Assembly: GCA_018292915.2 (NCBI GenBank)
Contig: JACVVK020000488.1
Location: 166,501-230,500, forward strand
Reading direction: 5' to 3'
Length of the DNA: 64,000 nt
Source: Batillaria attramentaria
Taxonomy: Eukaryota > Mollusca > Gastropoda > Batillariidae
Below are positions 12,571 to 24,437 of this stretch, piece after piece (position 1 is the first letter of the stretch; every line of letters starts with the position of its first letter). Both the position numbers and the translations under genes were made by a program. The notes beneath the pieces are model-generated. The model ran no database searches, had not been told where the DNA came from, and saw only the letters and a list, made by a program, of their open reading frames with translations.

Positions 12571-12736
12571 TTCGGAGTTTAACGTCTTTTTCCACCACAT
12601 AAGGGTGATACAGTGTACCAAAGACGGGGCAACGAGTAAAAGGCCAGCACACATATTTGGCCCCAGCCGGGATGGGAACTCACAATCCGAGCATTAAAAG
12701 TCCATACGCTCTACCATTCGGCCACCCCGGCTCCCC
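12571..12736 (-). mobile_element. SINE family S1, reverse copy
   Basis: TTTAACGTCTTTTTCCACCAC to CATTCGGCCACCCCGGCTCC, full length on the minus strand with a damaged B box (GATGGGAACTC). Confidence 0.8.
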
Positions 12737-13100
12737 AAGGGAGACGGAGGGGGGGGGGGGAGGGCGTAAACATAATTTTGACATTTAAGTCCGACTATAT
12801 TTAATCGGAAAATCGAGATCTTAAGTCACTTTTGCTTTGAAGCTGTTTTAAAAGCTTACGACGCTTAAGACATGTGGAATGTACGCATATGGGCCTTTCC
12901 GATCACTGAGATGCTTGCCCATCTTCTTGGCTGAACAACAAACTTAGAACTCAGCTGTACACACTGATTTATTATGCAGCGCTGAGACAGGTACTGATGC
13001 GTCTAGGGAAAAAAAAACAACAACAAACAAACAAACAGATTCAAAAACCTCAATTCGCGCAGGTAGAACAGGTTTTGTGATTAACTGAGAACAAGACTCT

Positions 13101-13116
13101 CGCGCGCGCGCGCGCG

Positions 13117-13185
<69 letters not shown>

Positions 13186-13190
13186 CCGGC

Positions 13191-13262
<72 letters not shown>
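13101..13262. repeat. Compound microsatellite (CG)n(CA)n(CA)n
   Basis: A CG run passes into two CA runs split by TAGCCGGCGA. Confidence 0.95.
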
Positions 13263-13263
<1 letters not shown>

Positions 13264-14062
13264 CGACTGAGACGCTACTGACTTTAGAGTGGCCCCAAAC
13301 AAGTGCGCGGCAATATGCTAACAGTACGTTTGTGCGCCGCCCCAACCCGCCGCCTCAGAGAGAGAGAGAGAGCGTAGCCCGAAAGCTTGTAAGCGGATTA
13401 TGTCAATACCCTTTGAAGTTTGCCGCTAGCCAATGGGTGACCGGCTCGCAGCGACTGAGGAAGATGTCGTCCGTGGGCGCCAGCCCGCCACGAGCAGACG
13501 ACTCGCTGAGACGTTTGTAGCCGTATCGTACGCTATCCGTGATCTCTGGTGATCAGTGTTCTCAGGAAAAGAAAACTGCTGAGGATAATTTTATCTCTTG
13601 CTGGTTGATAAAGGGCGGATAGAGAAGAACCGGATTAAAAAAAAAAAAGAACTGAATCGAAGAAGGACAAAGAAGTACGGAAAGAAAGAAATACCTAACG
13701 CAAAACGTAATCGAAGAGGGGCGGAGAAGGACAGACGGAAGGAAGAAAAGGAAAGGAAATAGGAGGTATAAAAAAAAAAGAATAGGTAGAGAGAGGGGAG
13801 GAGGAGAAGGAGGCTGCTTGTTCCATCACTGAATTGTCGGAGATGCTGGTGGTATTACCTAGAGGAGAAAGAATTTACTGTGTTGAAGAGAGGATCGACT
13901 TGGTGAAGAGAGTGTTTGTAAACAGTTATTTGTCTCAGTGAGTGAGAACGTGAAATTTTTGCTGTGAGAGAAACAACTTTGTCCGCCCGTGAAGTGTGAA
14001 GTTGAAGTGCTCGTGTGTTTCATTCAGGAGTGCGGCTGATGACAGTAAGTTTATTTGTACTT

Positions 14063-14109
14063 TTGTTTTGTTTTGTTTTGTTTTGTTTTGTTTTGTTTTG
14101 TTTTGTTTT

Positions 14110-14153
<44 letters not shown>

Positions 14154-14231
14154 TCTCTCTCTCTCTCTCTCTCTCGTTTGTTGTGAGTGCTCGCGCGAGT
14201 GCCGTTTCTCTCTCTCTCTCTCCTCGTCTCA

Positions 14232-14308
<77 letters not shown>

Positions 14309-14340
14309 CGGACAGACAGACAGACGGACAGACAGAGAGA
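14063..14340. repeat. Compound microsatellite cluster
   Basis: (TTTTG)n, (GT)n, (CT)n, (CT)n, (GT)n, (GACA)n in succession. Confidence 0.95.
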
Positions 14341-15344
14341 GACAGAGCCAAACAGGGAGAGGCACATGGCTGAACGATAGACAGAGCAGAAAAGTCGATC
14401 ACTTCATAACCATTGTTTTTGTTTCTCTTGAGCGTGTAAAAATTAGAACGACTCACGCGGGCGCGCTGGCGGAAAGAAGAGAGAGAGACAGAGAGAGGGG
14501 ATTGGGGGGGGGGGGGGCAGAGAGTTTCCTTTGAGTCTGCCAGTTTCTTATCTCTGAGATCAACCGTGTGAATATATATCTTGGCCGTACGATTGTAAGC
14601 TTCGCGATCTCTTAGTCTGCTCTAATATCAGTGATATGTTCTTTGAATCGTTCGACACTTAATGCTGATACACCGTGACTGAAACGCCCCCTCCCCCCTT
14701 CCCCCAGATTCTCTCTCTCTCTCTCTCTCCCGTAATGTACGATTTCTCTCTCTCTCTCTATTTTTTTTTCCTCGCCGTATTCCGGCGCTTTGGCTTTTAT
14801 TTCCCCTCGTTTTCTCCCGTTTCCCTGGTTAATTCCGTGTTAATGGATTCCTGGGGACAATTTGTTGTTTCTCGTGGCATGTAAGAACTGAACGGGCGCC
14901 GAGAGAGCGCTTACCGTGCGTAGATTAGCACCCCATCAGCTCTACTCTTTTAGATAGCTGGCAAAAAAAAAAAAAAAAAAAAAGGGGGGGGGGGGCGCGC
15001 TACAGTGGCTCCAAACTCGCTTTCCTTCCCAGGTTGCGTCCCTTGAACAAAGGTTACTTCCGGGGACGCTCTTGCACAGTTACAGCCTCACACAGTCTGG
15101 CACTGAGCCAACAAAAGCCTAAAGGCAAGCCGAAAAGCACATCGTCTGCCACAGCCGTGTCGCCAAGGCTGTCTAGGAGAAATTTGGGCCGTTGCAGTTC
15201 TTGTTCGCTCGACCAGCACACGTCAGTATATTGCATTCAGAACCGCTCTTTTTCAGTATCAGATGGACTACATGTATTTCAGTCGGTACAGGCCCACCCA
15301 CAGGCGTATCCGTTAAAAAAAAAACAAAAAAAAAAACCTCTTCT

Positions 15345-15755
15345 GTGACGATTGATAATTTTAGAACTGGTGCCTTTAAAGGGGCTAATACTACCAGTTT
15401 GGTGCTCACAGATCGTTCTCGTACTAGTATCTATCATCACACCACCGCTTAGACCCTGCACAGTGACAGCGTCTGTAATGCTGGCACTGAGCCAACAGAA
15501 GCGTACTCGATGACGCGGCGACCACACCGCTGAGGGCTCCAGCATTGTAACAACAGTCGTAGACTATGACTGTTCGGCCGCTCGCGCCAACACTGAAGTT
15601 GTAGACAATATTGTATCGCATTAAACTGAAGCGTTACTAATCGTCAAGATACAAGTATTTCGAGCATCACGCACAAGCGCACTCACGAGTGACACAGACC
15701 GTTCCAACACCATAAGCTGGCTTAGCAGATGGAATTAACCCGTTTAAGCCATTTC
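15345..15755 (+). repeat. Interspersed repeat R4, most complete copy
   Basis: Runs from TTTAAAGGGGCTAATACTACC to TTAACCCGTTTAA and gives the empty-site reference for the LINE insertion at 441. A fragment of the same family (ACAGTTACAGCCTCACACAG, CACTGAGCCAACA) lies at 15075-15125. Confidence 0.7.
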
Positions 15756-15970
15756 TTTATACATCTACATGTATACGTATCATTGCCGATGAGTATGTTT
15801 TGGTTTAAACAGGTTTATTGCAATACTGACAAGTCGTTCAACTCGTTAAACAGATAGTGAGCATAAACAAGCGGCACCGCTTATGTTCATGCTTAGTGGG
15901 AAAAAGTTCATATTGACAGCAATGAAATGGCATACTAGACTGGTAAGTAATTATGATAGATTAAAACTAC

Positions 15971-15972
<2 letters not shown>

Positions 15973-16012
<40 letters not shown>
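15973..16012. repeat. Microsatellite (GA)n
   Basis: Pure GA run. Confidence 0.95.
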
Positions 16013-16014
<2 letters not shown>

Positions 16015-16539
16015 GTTTTTAGTCCCGATTACTTTCCTGTCCGTCTTACGAAGGAGTTTTCTTTATCCCATTCCCCGTCAACGCTGACAGACCAAGACTG
16101 ACAAAACGACTTGAAAAAAACGAAACAAAACAACAACTTTAACCTCGCAGCCTGCCAGAATTGACTAGTATGCGGGTGGGTACCTTAGCACCCGAGCTTT
16201 AGCCCTCAGACCTATTTTGAGGGTGGTAAACGGATTCCACCACCTGTACACAGCGTGGAGGCGAGCGCTTGCCGTAAACATACGAGCGATGGGGCTTATG
16301 TTGTAGACGGGAAAAGATTGACGAGAGAGAACGGGGGGAGGGGAGGAAGGGGGGGGGGGAGGCAAGAAAACGGAATCAAAGCCGAGAAGAAAACGTAAGG
16401 ATAGGGGGGAGGGGGGCTTTGCACCTGAACACCTTGTACCGCTTTCAACTGTGTCTGAAGCGGACATGTGATCTTGCCGCGCACAGTTTCATCTCCCGCA
16501 CAGGTACCGCCGTCGGACGGAGGGGAAGTTGGCTGCTTG

Positions 16540-16650
16540 ATGATTTTACGTCCTTTTCCACTACAAAGACGGGACAACGTCAGCGCAAGTTTTGGCTTCC
16601 GTATGAGATTCCAACTCATTCCCCGAGCATTGTAGATCCAACGCCGGCTC
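16540..16650 (-). mobile_element. SINE family S1, diverged reverse fragment
   Basis: TTTTACGTCCTTTTCCACTAC, AAAGACGGGACAACG and CCCCGAGCATTG keep S1 order, but the centre is degraded. Confidence 0.5.
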
Positions 16651-16653
16651 GAG

Positions 16654-16815
16654 CAACCCTGTTCCGGGTCCGTCGATAACTGTCCACTTTCCTTGTCACC
16701 GAGTATTTTTGTTTTTTCCTTCTTAGGTATCACTTAGCTCGGCTCGGTCTCGGTTATCCCGACTTGGCCGTCGTCGCAGGGGTCTAGAGTTATCGACGGA
16801 ACCGGAACAGGGTTG
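16654..16815. mobile_element. TIR element family R3, short form (MITE)
   Basis: 162 bp bounded by CAACCCTGTTCCGGGTCCGT and its complement (27 of 28 matching). Its interior matches the first third of the 6366 element in reverse. A direct repeat AACGCCGGCTCGAGCA lies at both sides (16640-16655 and ~16831-16846). Confidence 0.85.
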
Positions 16816-16860
16816 CAAGAATCGTAGGCCTAACGCCGGCTCGAGCAGCTCGCTCTTCTG

Positions 16861-17093
16861 GTGAAACACGCCGGATGTGCTCCCTCTGGCTTCACTGCTC
16901 CGGGGCACTTCCCGCTTTAAAGTTGGATATACTCCCTCTAGTCTAAGCCAGACATACTCCACCCTCACACGCCAGATTTGCTCCCAAGCGGGAAACACTC
17001 TACTAATGAAACAAATCGTTAGTCTGCGTGTGGTTTAGAGGGGAGGGAGTACGTCCAGCTTTAAAGCGGAAAGTGCCCCGGGGGTGTAGAGAG
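16861..17093. mobile_element. TIR element family R7, second copy
   Basis: CTCCGGGGCACTTCCCGC and GAAAGTGCCCCGGGG at the ends, with TAAGCCAGACATACTCCACC and AATCGTTAGTCTGCGTGTGG inside, both shared with the 25533 copy. Confidence 0.75.
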
Positions 17094-17414
17094 CTTGGAT
17101 GTTTAATTATCCCGCGTGCTGCACCGGCTCCTCGCAAAGAGGGGAAGAGACGCAGAGTTCGGGAAAATACAGTAGAATATGATGAACTATAGAGAGGAGA
17201 GTCTTATACGGGGAAGGGGGGGGGGGGTACATACATGCTCCCGTGTAGCTTGCACAAGTAAAGAGGCAGAAATGGAGAAAAAAAAAATTCACAAACGCAA
17301 ATGAAAAAAAAAAAATCTTGTTTAATCAATAGGTCGTAAATACCGAGATTTTTCGTAAGGTCGTCCGACAACCTTGCATTGAAAAAAAAAAAATATCATG
17401 TTTCATTCCGAGGT

Positions 17415-17475
17415 CGTAATATCGACACGTATGACTATTGACACGTATGACTATTGACACATAGGACCGTGTCTA
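17415..17475 (+). repeat. Minisatellite of 16-17 bp
   Basis: GACACGTATGACTATT repeated three times. A degenerate version of the same motif occupies 46125-46275. Confidence 0.75.
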
Positions 17476-17919
17476 TAGACGCCCCCAAGTGCAAGTCGTT
17501 TGTTGTCGTGCGTGGACTTTATGGGGCGTGGGTGGCTGAGTGTGACGGAAGGAAAGGACGCACAACAGGAAGAAAACCGCATTCTACTGTTTTTTTAATA
17601 ACTGTCACTTCTAAACCCTTACCGTCACGACAGGCTGCATCAGTGACGTGGCAAAGGCGTATAATCATTGTTCTTCTCCGCTTGAAGTCGCGGATCCGCT
17701 TACGCTGTAACGTGTGAAGGGCAAATCCGTCATCAGAGATCATGCTGGTCGTCATCAGAGATGTTGCTGTGTTTATGCTGCTGTCGTCGCTTCAGCAGTT
17801 CCTGTTGAGACTGGCATCTCTTCGCTCGGGTAAAGCGCATAGGGGCTCCACCTGTTCTGTCAGAAGGCTCCCACCAGCGTCGTCTTTCAGATTGTTTCAA
17901 GTGTTTGTCTGGTTCACGA

Positions 17920-17920
<1 letters not shown>

Positions 17921-17978
<58 letters not shown>

Positions 17979-18029
17979 CGACGACGATGATGATGATGAT
18001 GACGACGACGACGACGATGACGATAATGA
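17921..18029. repeat. Trinucleotide (ATG/ACG)n array
   Basis: About 36 trinucleotides, GAT with interspersed GAC. On the minus strand it reads as a histidine/arginine run with no gene context. Confidence 0.92.
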
Positions 18030-18279
18030 TGGCTTAAAAGCTTTACGTCCCCGCCATTGGGAATAATTGGGGACATTCGTTTAAAATACATACAACTTTT
18101 TATTTTATGTTGTGGTTAGTTTTGCTGATGATAGCGAGAGAGGACAGAGTAAAACACAAATATCCAGACAAATATTGCTGAGGAATTAAAAAAAAAAATT
18201 AACTTGTCGGATGTAACACTACATTAATACATTTTCTGTTTAATGTGTAGTTGTCCTGTACTTTCTGTTTGCAAAACGT

Positions 18280-18385
18280 AAACATTGTATCGCATTAAGA
18301 GTTGAACTAATTATCAAGATAGAGTATTTCGAGCGTACAGGCGTACTCACGAGTGAAACTGTTCCAAAACATTAGCCCGTTCAAG
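18280..18385 (+). repeat. Interspersed repeat R4, fragment
   Basis: Contains ATTGTATCGCATTAAGAG, GTATTTCGAGCGTACAGGCG and GAAACTGTTCCAAAACATTA, the right half of the family. Confidence 0.7.
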
Positions 18386-18716
18386 GGATACACTTTCCGA
18401 ACTACAAACGTCCTCATTGTATAAAACTCAAGACCTTCGTCGGCACACTGGCAGCATATGTATTGAAAGTTAGGGGTTTGAGGGTTACAGAAAACGCTGC
18501 ACATGAGAATCTTCACCCATGTGGACAACCCTAACCTTGTATGTGGTGGTTTCAAAGACCGACGACGCTGGGGAGACTAGTGAGAGATTGGGTGGAGCGC
18601 GTGTGCGCTTTCCCATACACAGAAGTGCCGTCATGGACTGAGTGAAGTGAGGTTAGAAGACAAAAAAATTCAGTAAGTGAGTTTACTATCTCCAGAGATT
18701 CGCCTCAGTTATCGAA

Positions 18717-18761
<45 letters not shown>

Positions 18762-19767
18762 GGGGGGGGGGGGGTGAAGACAATGTGACGGAAACACCTG
18801 TACGAGAGCTACCTGTAGATCTTCGCGGAGGCCCACCAACAATCACACCACCGCACCAGTCCTTCATTCACAAATCCCGTGCGGCATAGAGCTGCATGTC
18901 GCTCGAGAGCCCAACCACCTGTGTTACCTCAAAGAGGCACGAGCAGCTAGATACAGCGATAACTCTGTGCCCATGCAAGCCCCTCAAAGAGTTTGCCTGC
19001 TTGCGAGTTCATAAATTTCTGATAAACCTAGAGACAAACCTAGGTCGACAGCCGATTGCTGTATCCCCCCCCCCCCCCCAATGGCAAACCACAAGTCAAA
19101 AGAAAACGCGAGGTCGGGTTTATCAACTTCTTACGGCTAACATCGCCTTCAAAGTGAGCGGCACCTTTGGCTGGGATTAACGCTGTGCCACCCCTGGCGA
19201 CCCCCTGTGGAGGACTGTGTTTGGAAGTCAATGAATGTTCATCTCGTGGCCCCGTTATCGGATTGACATTCGTCAGATTCGCTTGACAGTTATGACCTGA
19301 TCATCGGCAGCTTCTCATGTCTGCACGTTCCGGTGGAGATGTAATTTTTGTATGTTCTGTTCAGGAATTTAGCTTCTATCAACGCCGGAACGCGCTAGCG
19401 TTCAGTACAAAGCGTTTTAAGTGTGTGTGTGTGGGGGGGGGGGGGGGGGCTGGCTGGGAGGTCCTCAGCTACGCAATTACGGCGTGTTTTTGAATGGACG
19501 ACATACTTGTAATTATGTGTCGGCGTCGATTTCAAATACAAACGCTGCTGATCATCGCTGGAACTCAAATGTCCACAGGTCTCTGTTGCCCGTTTACCTC
19601 ACGTGTTGATTGTCATGCGCGCTATTGATCCACTTACAAACTCATAAGACCACACCTCTGGACTTCAGACAATCAACGCACACACAAAATGAACCCTCCT
19701 TTTCTTGTTTGCAGTGTGCGTTATGTCACGTGTATTGTGAAAGGACTGAAACAGAGAAGGAAACAGC

Positions 19768-19802
<35 letters not shown>

Positions 19803-20609
19803 TGCATTTGAATCGAACAGAGCGACTCCTTGCGTCGAGCACATGAAATTCTGCGTTAGGCTAACAATTTATAGCCAGTTTCCCGTTTCCTCATTCAAAA
19901 TGTAGGTTACATAGATCGGCATTTTGCCCTAGGGAAACGCTTACCCTTCAAGTGAAAATACTCTTCTGGTTGCCAGACTAAGAAAGCCAAGGGTCCAGGG
20001 AAGCGAATGCCCGACGCGACTGCTAGAATTTTGTTTTTTTATTTGTTTGTATGGATTTTTTTCCCCAATTAGATAGGGTAGGGGTGAAATTGGTGTCCTC
20101 CGTACACATACACACTCACCCACAAGACCTGCGTCAGTTGGTATCTTTTTGCTTTTGTTTGTATGTCTTTTTTTAACATTAATTAGGGATGGCGTGAGTA
20201 CAAAGTCAGTCACAAGACCTGCTGGACAACAACTGGGTTCGCTAGCTTGCTAAACGTACCAAACTGCCGGCTCTAGGACTGAGAGTAGAAAGGCGGTGCA
20301 GCCTGCTTGGCGGCCGACACATTTTCAATATGATTTTGACTGACAGTCATATGGCCGTGTACACCTGTTGACTTCTAACTTCAAAGGCTTGAAGCGCCGA
20401 GTTTGGTGACCGTCTCCGCGGGCACGTAGCCTCCAGGGGTGGGGCAGGGGGACGGAAGGGGAGGTGGGGGAGGGGGGAGGGGGGGATTGAGGGAGGGATG
20501 GAGGAGAAAAAGAGGTCATCGTGTTCCTATGCAATTATACGAAGCAGAAAATGTCGCTGTCGCACTGTCTACCATCTGCCAAGCGCTTCATCCTTGTATC
20601 CTTAATTTA

Positions 20610-20818
20610 ATTGGGGCGGTCGGTGGTGTAGTGGTTAAGAGACTTGTCACCAGTGCGAGAGGTCAGAGGTTTGAGTCCCACTCGGAGCAAAGAATTTTTC
20701 CTTCTCGTATACATGTAGCACCGTTCATTCGGGCCGATCGTCGGGGGTCCTCTCCGGGTACTCCGCCCCCCCCCCCCCCCTCTGCTTTGGAAATGTTTAG
20801 CCCCACCAAATTTGAAAC
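20610..20818 (+). mobile_element. tRNA-headed SINE, other family
   Basis: GGTGTAGTGGTTAAGAGACT (A box) and GAGGTTTGAGTCCC (B box) begin a ~200-bp element with GTCCTCTCCGGGTACTCCGC before a C-run. It has a different body from S1 and S2. Confidence 0.6.
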
Positions 20819-21039
20819 ATAAATGCAATTCTAAATTCCGAAATTTAAATAGCTGAGCTGACCCTTCGCACCCACGTGATTGTAATGTGTGTATGTCGAG
20901 TGTGTGAGAGAATGCGTGTGATTGACGTGAGCGTGCGTGTTGGGTTCAGTTCGCGGCGCTTTGAGCCGATTCGTGAAAATGGGTAAAGCGCCTATACAAT
21001 ACTCATTACTATTATTTTATATTTAAAGTCTCAGTACAT

Positions 21040-21395
21040 AGGACAGGCGTGGAAAACTTCTCATCAATTGCGCAGGCTCTGTGCCTCAGAATCAGTCACT
21101 TTTTCAGTCCCAGTCTGGAGCGTTGGACTTCTAACGCTCGGGTCGTGAGTTCGTATCCCGGCTGGGGCCAACTATTTGTGCTGGCTTTTTCATCGTTGCC
21201 CTGTCTTTTGATATCACCCGTATGTGGTGGAAAAGGACGTTAAACCCCCCAAACACTCACCCACCCAGTCCCAGTCTGTTCAAAAATGGACCGTAGGTTT
21301 AAAAAAAAAAGTCGTATTTCTTTAAGATTAGAAGCCACAAAGTCGCGAAAACAGTCGCAATGGTCACACAAAAACATCCTTCTGTCTGGTAAACA
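21040..21395 (+). repeat. Duplicated segment D1, copy 1
   Basis: GTCTCAGTACATAGGACAGG, CAGAATCAGTCACT, CAAAAATGGACCGTAGG, AGAAGCCACAAAGTCGCGAA and AACATCCTTCT recur in the same order at 22365-23190. Copy 1 is hit by one SINE. Confidence 0.75.
21118..21265 (+). mobile_element. SINE family S1 with 13-bp target-site duplication
   Basis: Starts inside the head (GAGCGTTGGACTTCTAACGC) and ends CACTCACCCACC. CAGTCCCAGTCTG flanks it at 21105-21117 and 21266-21278. Confidence 0.85.
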
Positions 21396-21402
21396 GCATT
21401 AG

Positions 21403-21486
21403 CTCTTTGACGACGGAGCGCAATTTCTGACACACGATTTCCTATAGGAAATCGTGTGTCAGAAATTGCGCTCCGTCGTCAAAGAG
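21403..21486. mobile_element. 84-bp perfect palindrome flanked by TTAG/TTAA (mini MITE)
   Basis: The 42-bp arm starting CTCTTTGACGACGGAGCG meets its exact complement with no spacer at 21444/21445. The right flank is TTAA, the left TTAG. TTAA plus a CTCTTTG-type end is reminiscent of piggyBac-like elements (inference). Confidence 0.85.
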
Positions 21487-22635
21487 TTAAGCGAAAGCGG
21501 CAGTTCTCCATCTCAGTGGTGTTACTGACATCGAGACTTCAACTTAACCTTCTGATGCGAAGCAGCTACAATATTTGAAAGCATAAGAGTAAGACCCAAA
21601 GGAGACCAGCAGAAATTTTACATTTCTTAAATCTGATGTCACTTGGGCGACCGCCTTGACTTTTCATTTAATCATCTCACGTGAAAACTTTCCCTCAGTG
21701 TTTTAATTATCCTTTATAGGTACATGTAGTACCCAATCATTTTTTGTGGCGGGGACGGTCTCAGTACGTTTGTCAGGTAGACAACAACGCCGTGCAAAAC
21801 TTTTCATCGAATGCGCTTAAAGGTCTGCAATCTCAGCAAAAAGCCGCAAACACTGCGGTTTTTAGAACTGCGGCTCCTTGGGCTGTGCATAATCCAGGCA
21901 ACTCTGTCACAGTTACAGAGTTTTCAGCGCTTCGGGGACCCTTATAAAACCAGAGCACGAGTTTGCCGTGACATTATTTGGATTTTGGTCAGTGAGCGAG
22001 ACACATCGCCACAGCGTCTCGCAGACGTTGAGTGCTGCGCGATCTTTCTCGCTCAGTGTCAAAACGCAAACTGAGCTGTGAAATCAGGCTGCCCTTGGCT
22101 TTTATTGGGGTGTCAGGGACGCTGAAAACTCTGCAACTGTGACGGAGTTGACTATTTTCAGACTTCGGAAACAACAAACAACGCAGCCATAGTTTTCTAC
22201 GAAGCTCGTTCTTGGGCACAGCGACGCTGTGTGCGGAGTTTGAAATCTCATCACGAGACAAGTCTGCCGATCGTCGCATCGCTTCGCGGGTTGTTGGTGC
22301 GACGGTTGCGGCACTCGTCAGCGCACGTGCGGGTGAATACAGCGACATGACAAACTCAAATTAAAGTCTCGATACGTACGACAGGCATACAACAGCGTTC
22401 GGGAAACTTTGTATCAGGTGCGCTGACTCCGTGCATCAGAATCAGTCACACTGGTGATTGTATAGCTTCTGAGACCATCGTGGGGGCTCTGGCCTGTGTC
22501 GTATAAGTTGTTCTAGAAGTGTACCGCGCATTGAGCAGACGACGTTATTCGGTTTCGGACTGAGAACCAGCTAAACGGCGCCGTTTGGTTGCTATTATTA
22601 TCAGCTTTTTCGCGTCCCAGTCTGTTCAAAAATGG

Positions 22636-22794
22636 GGGGAGCCAGGGTGGCCGAATGGTAGATCGTTGGACTTCTAATGCTCGGGTCGTGAGTTCGTATC
22701 CCGGCTGGGGCCAAATATTTGTGCTGGCTTTTTCATCGTTGCCCCGTCTTTGATATCATCCGTATGTGGTGGAAAATGACGTCCCCCCCCCCCC
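22636..22794 (+). mobile_element. SINE family S1 with 14-bp target-site duplication
   Basis: Full head (GGGAGCCAGGGTGGCCGAAT) and body, with a C-run at the tail. CTGTTCAAAAATGG flanks it at 22622-22635 and 22795-22808. Confidence 0.87.
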
Positions 22795-22826
22795 CTGTTC
22801 AAAAATGGACCGTAGGCTCAAAGAAA

Positions 22827-22937
22827 CTCGTGGGTGTGGGTGTTTGGGGGTTTAACGTCCGTTTCCACCACATAGGGTGATATCAAAGACGGGGCAACGA
22901 TGAAAAAGCCAGCACAAATATTTGACCCCGGCCGGGG
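22827..22937 (-). mobile_element. SINE family S1, reverse 3' part, fused to the next copy
   Basis: Body only. It breaks at GGCCGGGG and continues directly into the next reverse copy, a head-missing dimer. Confidence 0.8.
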
Positions 22938-23099
22938 TGGGTGTTTGGGGGTTTAACGTCCTTTTCCACCACGTAGGGTGATATCAAAGACGGGGCAACG
23001 ATGAAAAAGCCAGCACAAATATTTGGCCCCAGCCGGGATCGAACTCACGCCCCGAGTATTGGAAGTCCAACGCTCTACCATTCGACCACCGCGGCTCCT
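22938..23099 (-). mobile_element. SINE family S1, reverse full copy
   Basis: TGGGTGTTTGGGGGTTTAAC to TTCGACCACCGCGGCTCC, with GATCGAACTC B box on the minus strand. Confidence 0.85.
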
Positions 23100-23394
23100 C
23101 AAAGAAAATCGTATTTCTCTAATCATTATTAGAAGCCACAAAGTCACGAAAACGGTCGAAACAGCCAAATGAAACATCCTTCTACCTGGCAATTTGGAAC
23201 CATCCATGCAGCTTTCGTCTTACTTTGTTAATGGCCTCAAGCAACTATTATACTGTTAAGAACCTGGCATTATATATTTTCCTAGCGTTAAGAAAAAGAC
23301 AGCAGTTGCTCAGCTGAGTGATATATTTTATTGTGTACCTTGGTTATTTCTGGTTTTCAAGTATTGTTGTCTGGTTGGCACTCTCAACTTTGTA

Positions 23395-23445
23395 TGGGCC
23401 TAAGGCCTAGTAATAAACAATTTTGACTTTGACTTTGACTTTGGC
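23395..23445 (+). mobile_element. Possible LINE 3' tail
   Basis: AATAAACAATTTTGACTTTGA and a short (TTTGAC)n run resemble the 3' end of CR1/L2-type LINEs. No coding part is seen upstream. Confidence 0.45.
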
Positions 23446-23983
23446 AAACAGTCGTAGAGCTTTAAAGGCGGCGGTTTTTAAACTCAGGAGTTACGAACAT
23501 ATAGGCTTTAAGGCATGCTGCTCGCCGTGACGACGCGCTCAATTGCCATACCTACCCACTGTTGCTCCACTGGCCACATCCGTGTCCTGTTACAAGCGCC
23601 TGCCTACCTGTCTACCTGCTGGCCCCTGCAGGTTGCTGAACGGTGGTATGAGACAGCGAGTGCACGACAAGCCAGCAGAGCGCTTTGATAACTCGCCGCC
23701 TTCATTTGGGGACTGGCTTTCAAGTACTTATTACCTTTGCGACCACAATCGCCACACGGCCAGCAAATCCTTTCTGCCAACGGTTCCGGCAGGGAAATAG
23801 CTCAGTGCCAAAGAATGAAGTCAATTTTATCCCAACCCCCTCTTCCCTTCCTTGGCTTTTATCTTTAAAGACGGCCGCGAATTAGTCGCTATTCTGTCGA
23901 GGGTGAGTGATCTAGGAGGGGGGCCTTATGACAAGTGAAAGGCATCAATTTGGTGCGATGTCTTTGAAGTTTAGGCTGGGGAC

Positions 23984-23989
<6 letters not shown>

Positions 23990-24044
<55 letters not shown>
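23990..24044. repeat. Microsatellite (TG)n
   Basis: Pure TG run. Confidence 0.95.
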
Positions 24045-24049
<5 letters not shown>

Positions 24050-24166
24050 TGGTGGACCACCCTGCTTCGCTCTGCATGCGTTAGATGTGATGTGGTTCGC
24101 TTTCCTTCAATAAAATCTACTTGAAACTGTGGTCAGTGGAGATTTTGTTTACGGGGTCTTGTGGTG

Positions 24167-24340
24167 GTGTTTTTGTTTTTGTTTGTTGTTTTTGTGTTTT
24201 GTTTTAATTTGTTTTGTTTGTTTTGTTTGTTTGTTTGTTTTTTTGTTTTTTTGTTTTTGTGTTTTGTTTTAATTTGTTTTGTTTGTTTTGTTTGTTTTGT
24301 TTGTTTGTTTGTTTTTTGTTTTTGTTTTTTTTGGGGGGGG
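24167..24340. repeat. Degenerate (TTTTG/TTTG)n array
   Basis: T/G tract with a ~70-bp internal repeat (GTTTTGTTTTAATTTGTTTT occurs twice). Confidence 0.9.
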
Positions 24341-24437
24341 TCTTTGTGTTTAGTTTGCTTTTGTTTTGTTTTTTTAGGTGGGGGGATGTTAGGAAATATT
24401 ATTATTGTTATTATTACCATTATTATTATTATTGACA

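Larger units (their letters stand above)
17094..20609. other. No gene seen
   Basis: Trinucleotide array, R4 fragment, GT and G runs (18719-18773, 19421-19449), unassigned sequence. Confidence 0.65.
22365..23190 (+). repeat. Duplicated segment D1, copy 2
   Basis: Same landmarks as copy 1, split by three S1 SINEs between 22636 and 23099. A related start (GGTCTCAGTACG, CAACGCCGTGC) also lies at 21758-21810. Confidence 0.75.

Noticed and set aside
17897..18091. Histidine-rich protein on the minus strand
   Set aside because: It is the translation of the GAT/GAC trinucleotide array.
20439..20822. 127-residue plus-strand frame
   Set aside because: It runs through G-rich simple sequence and a tRNA-headed SINE.
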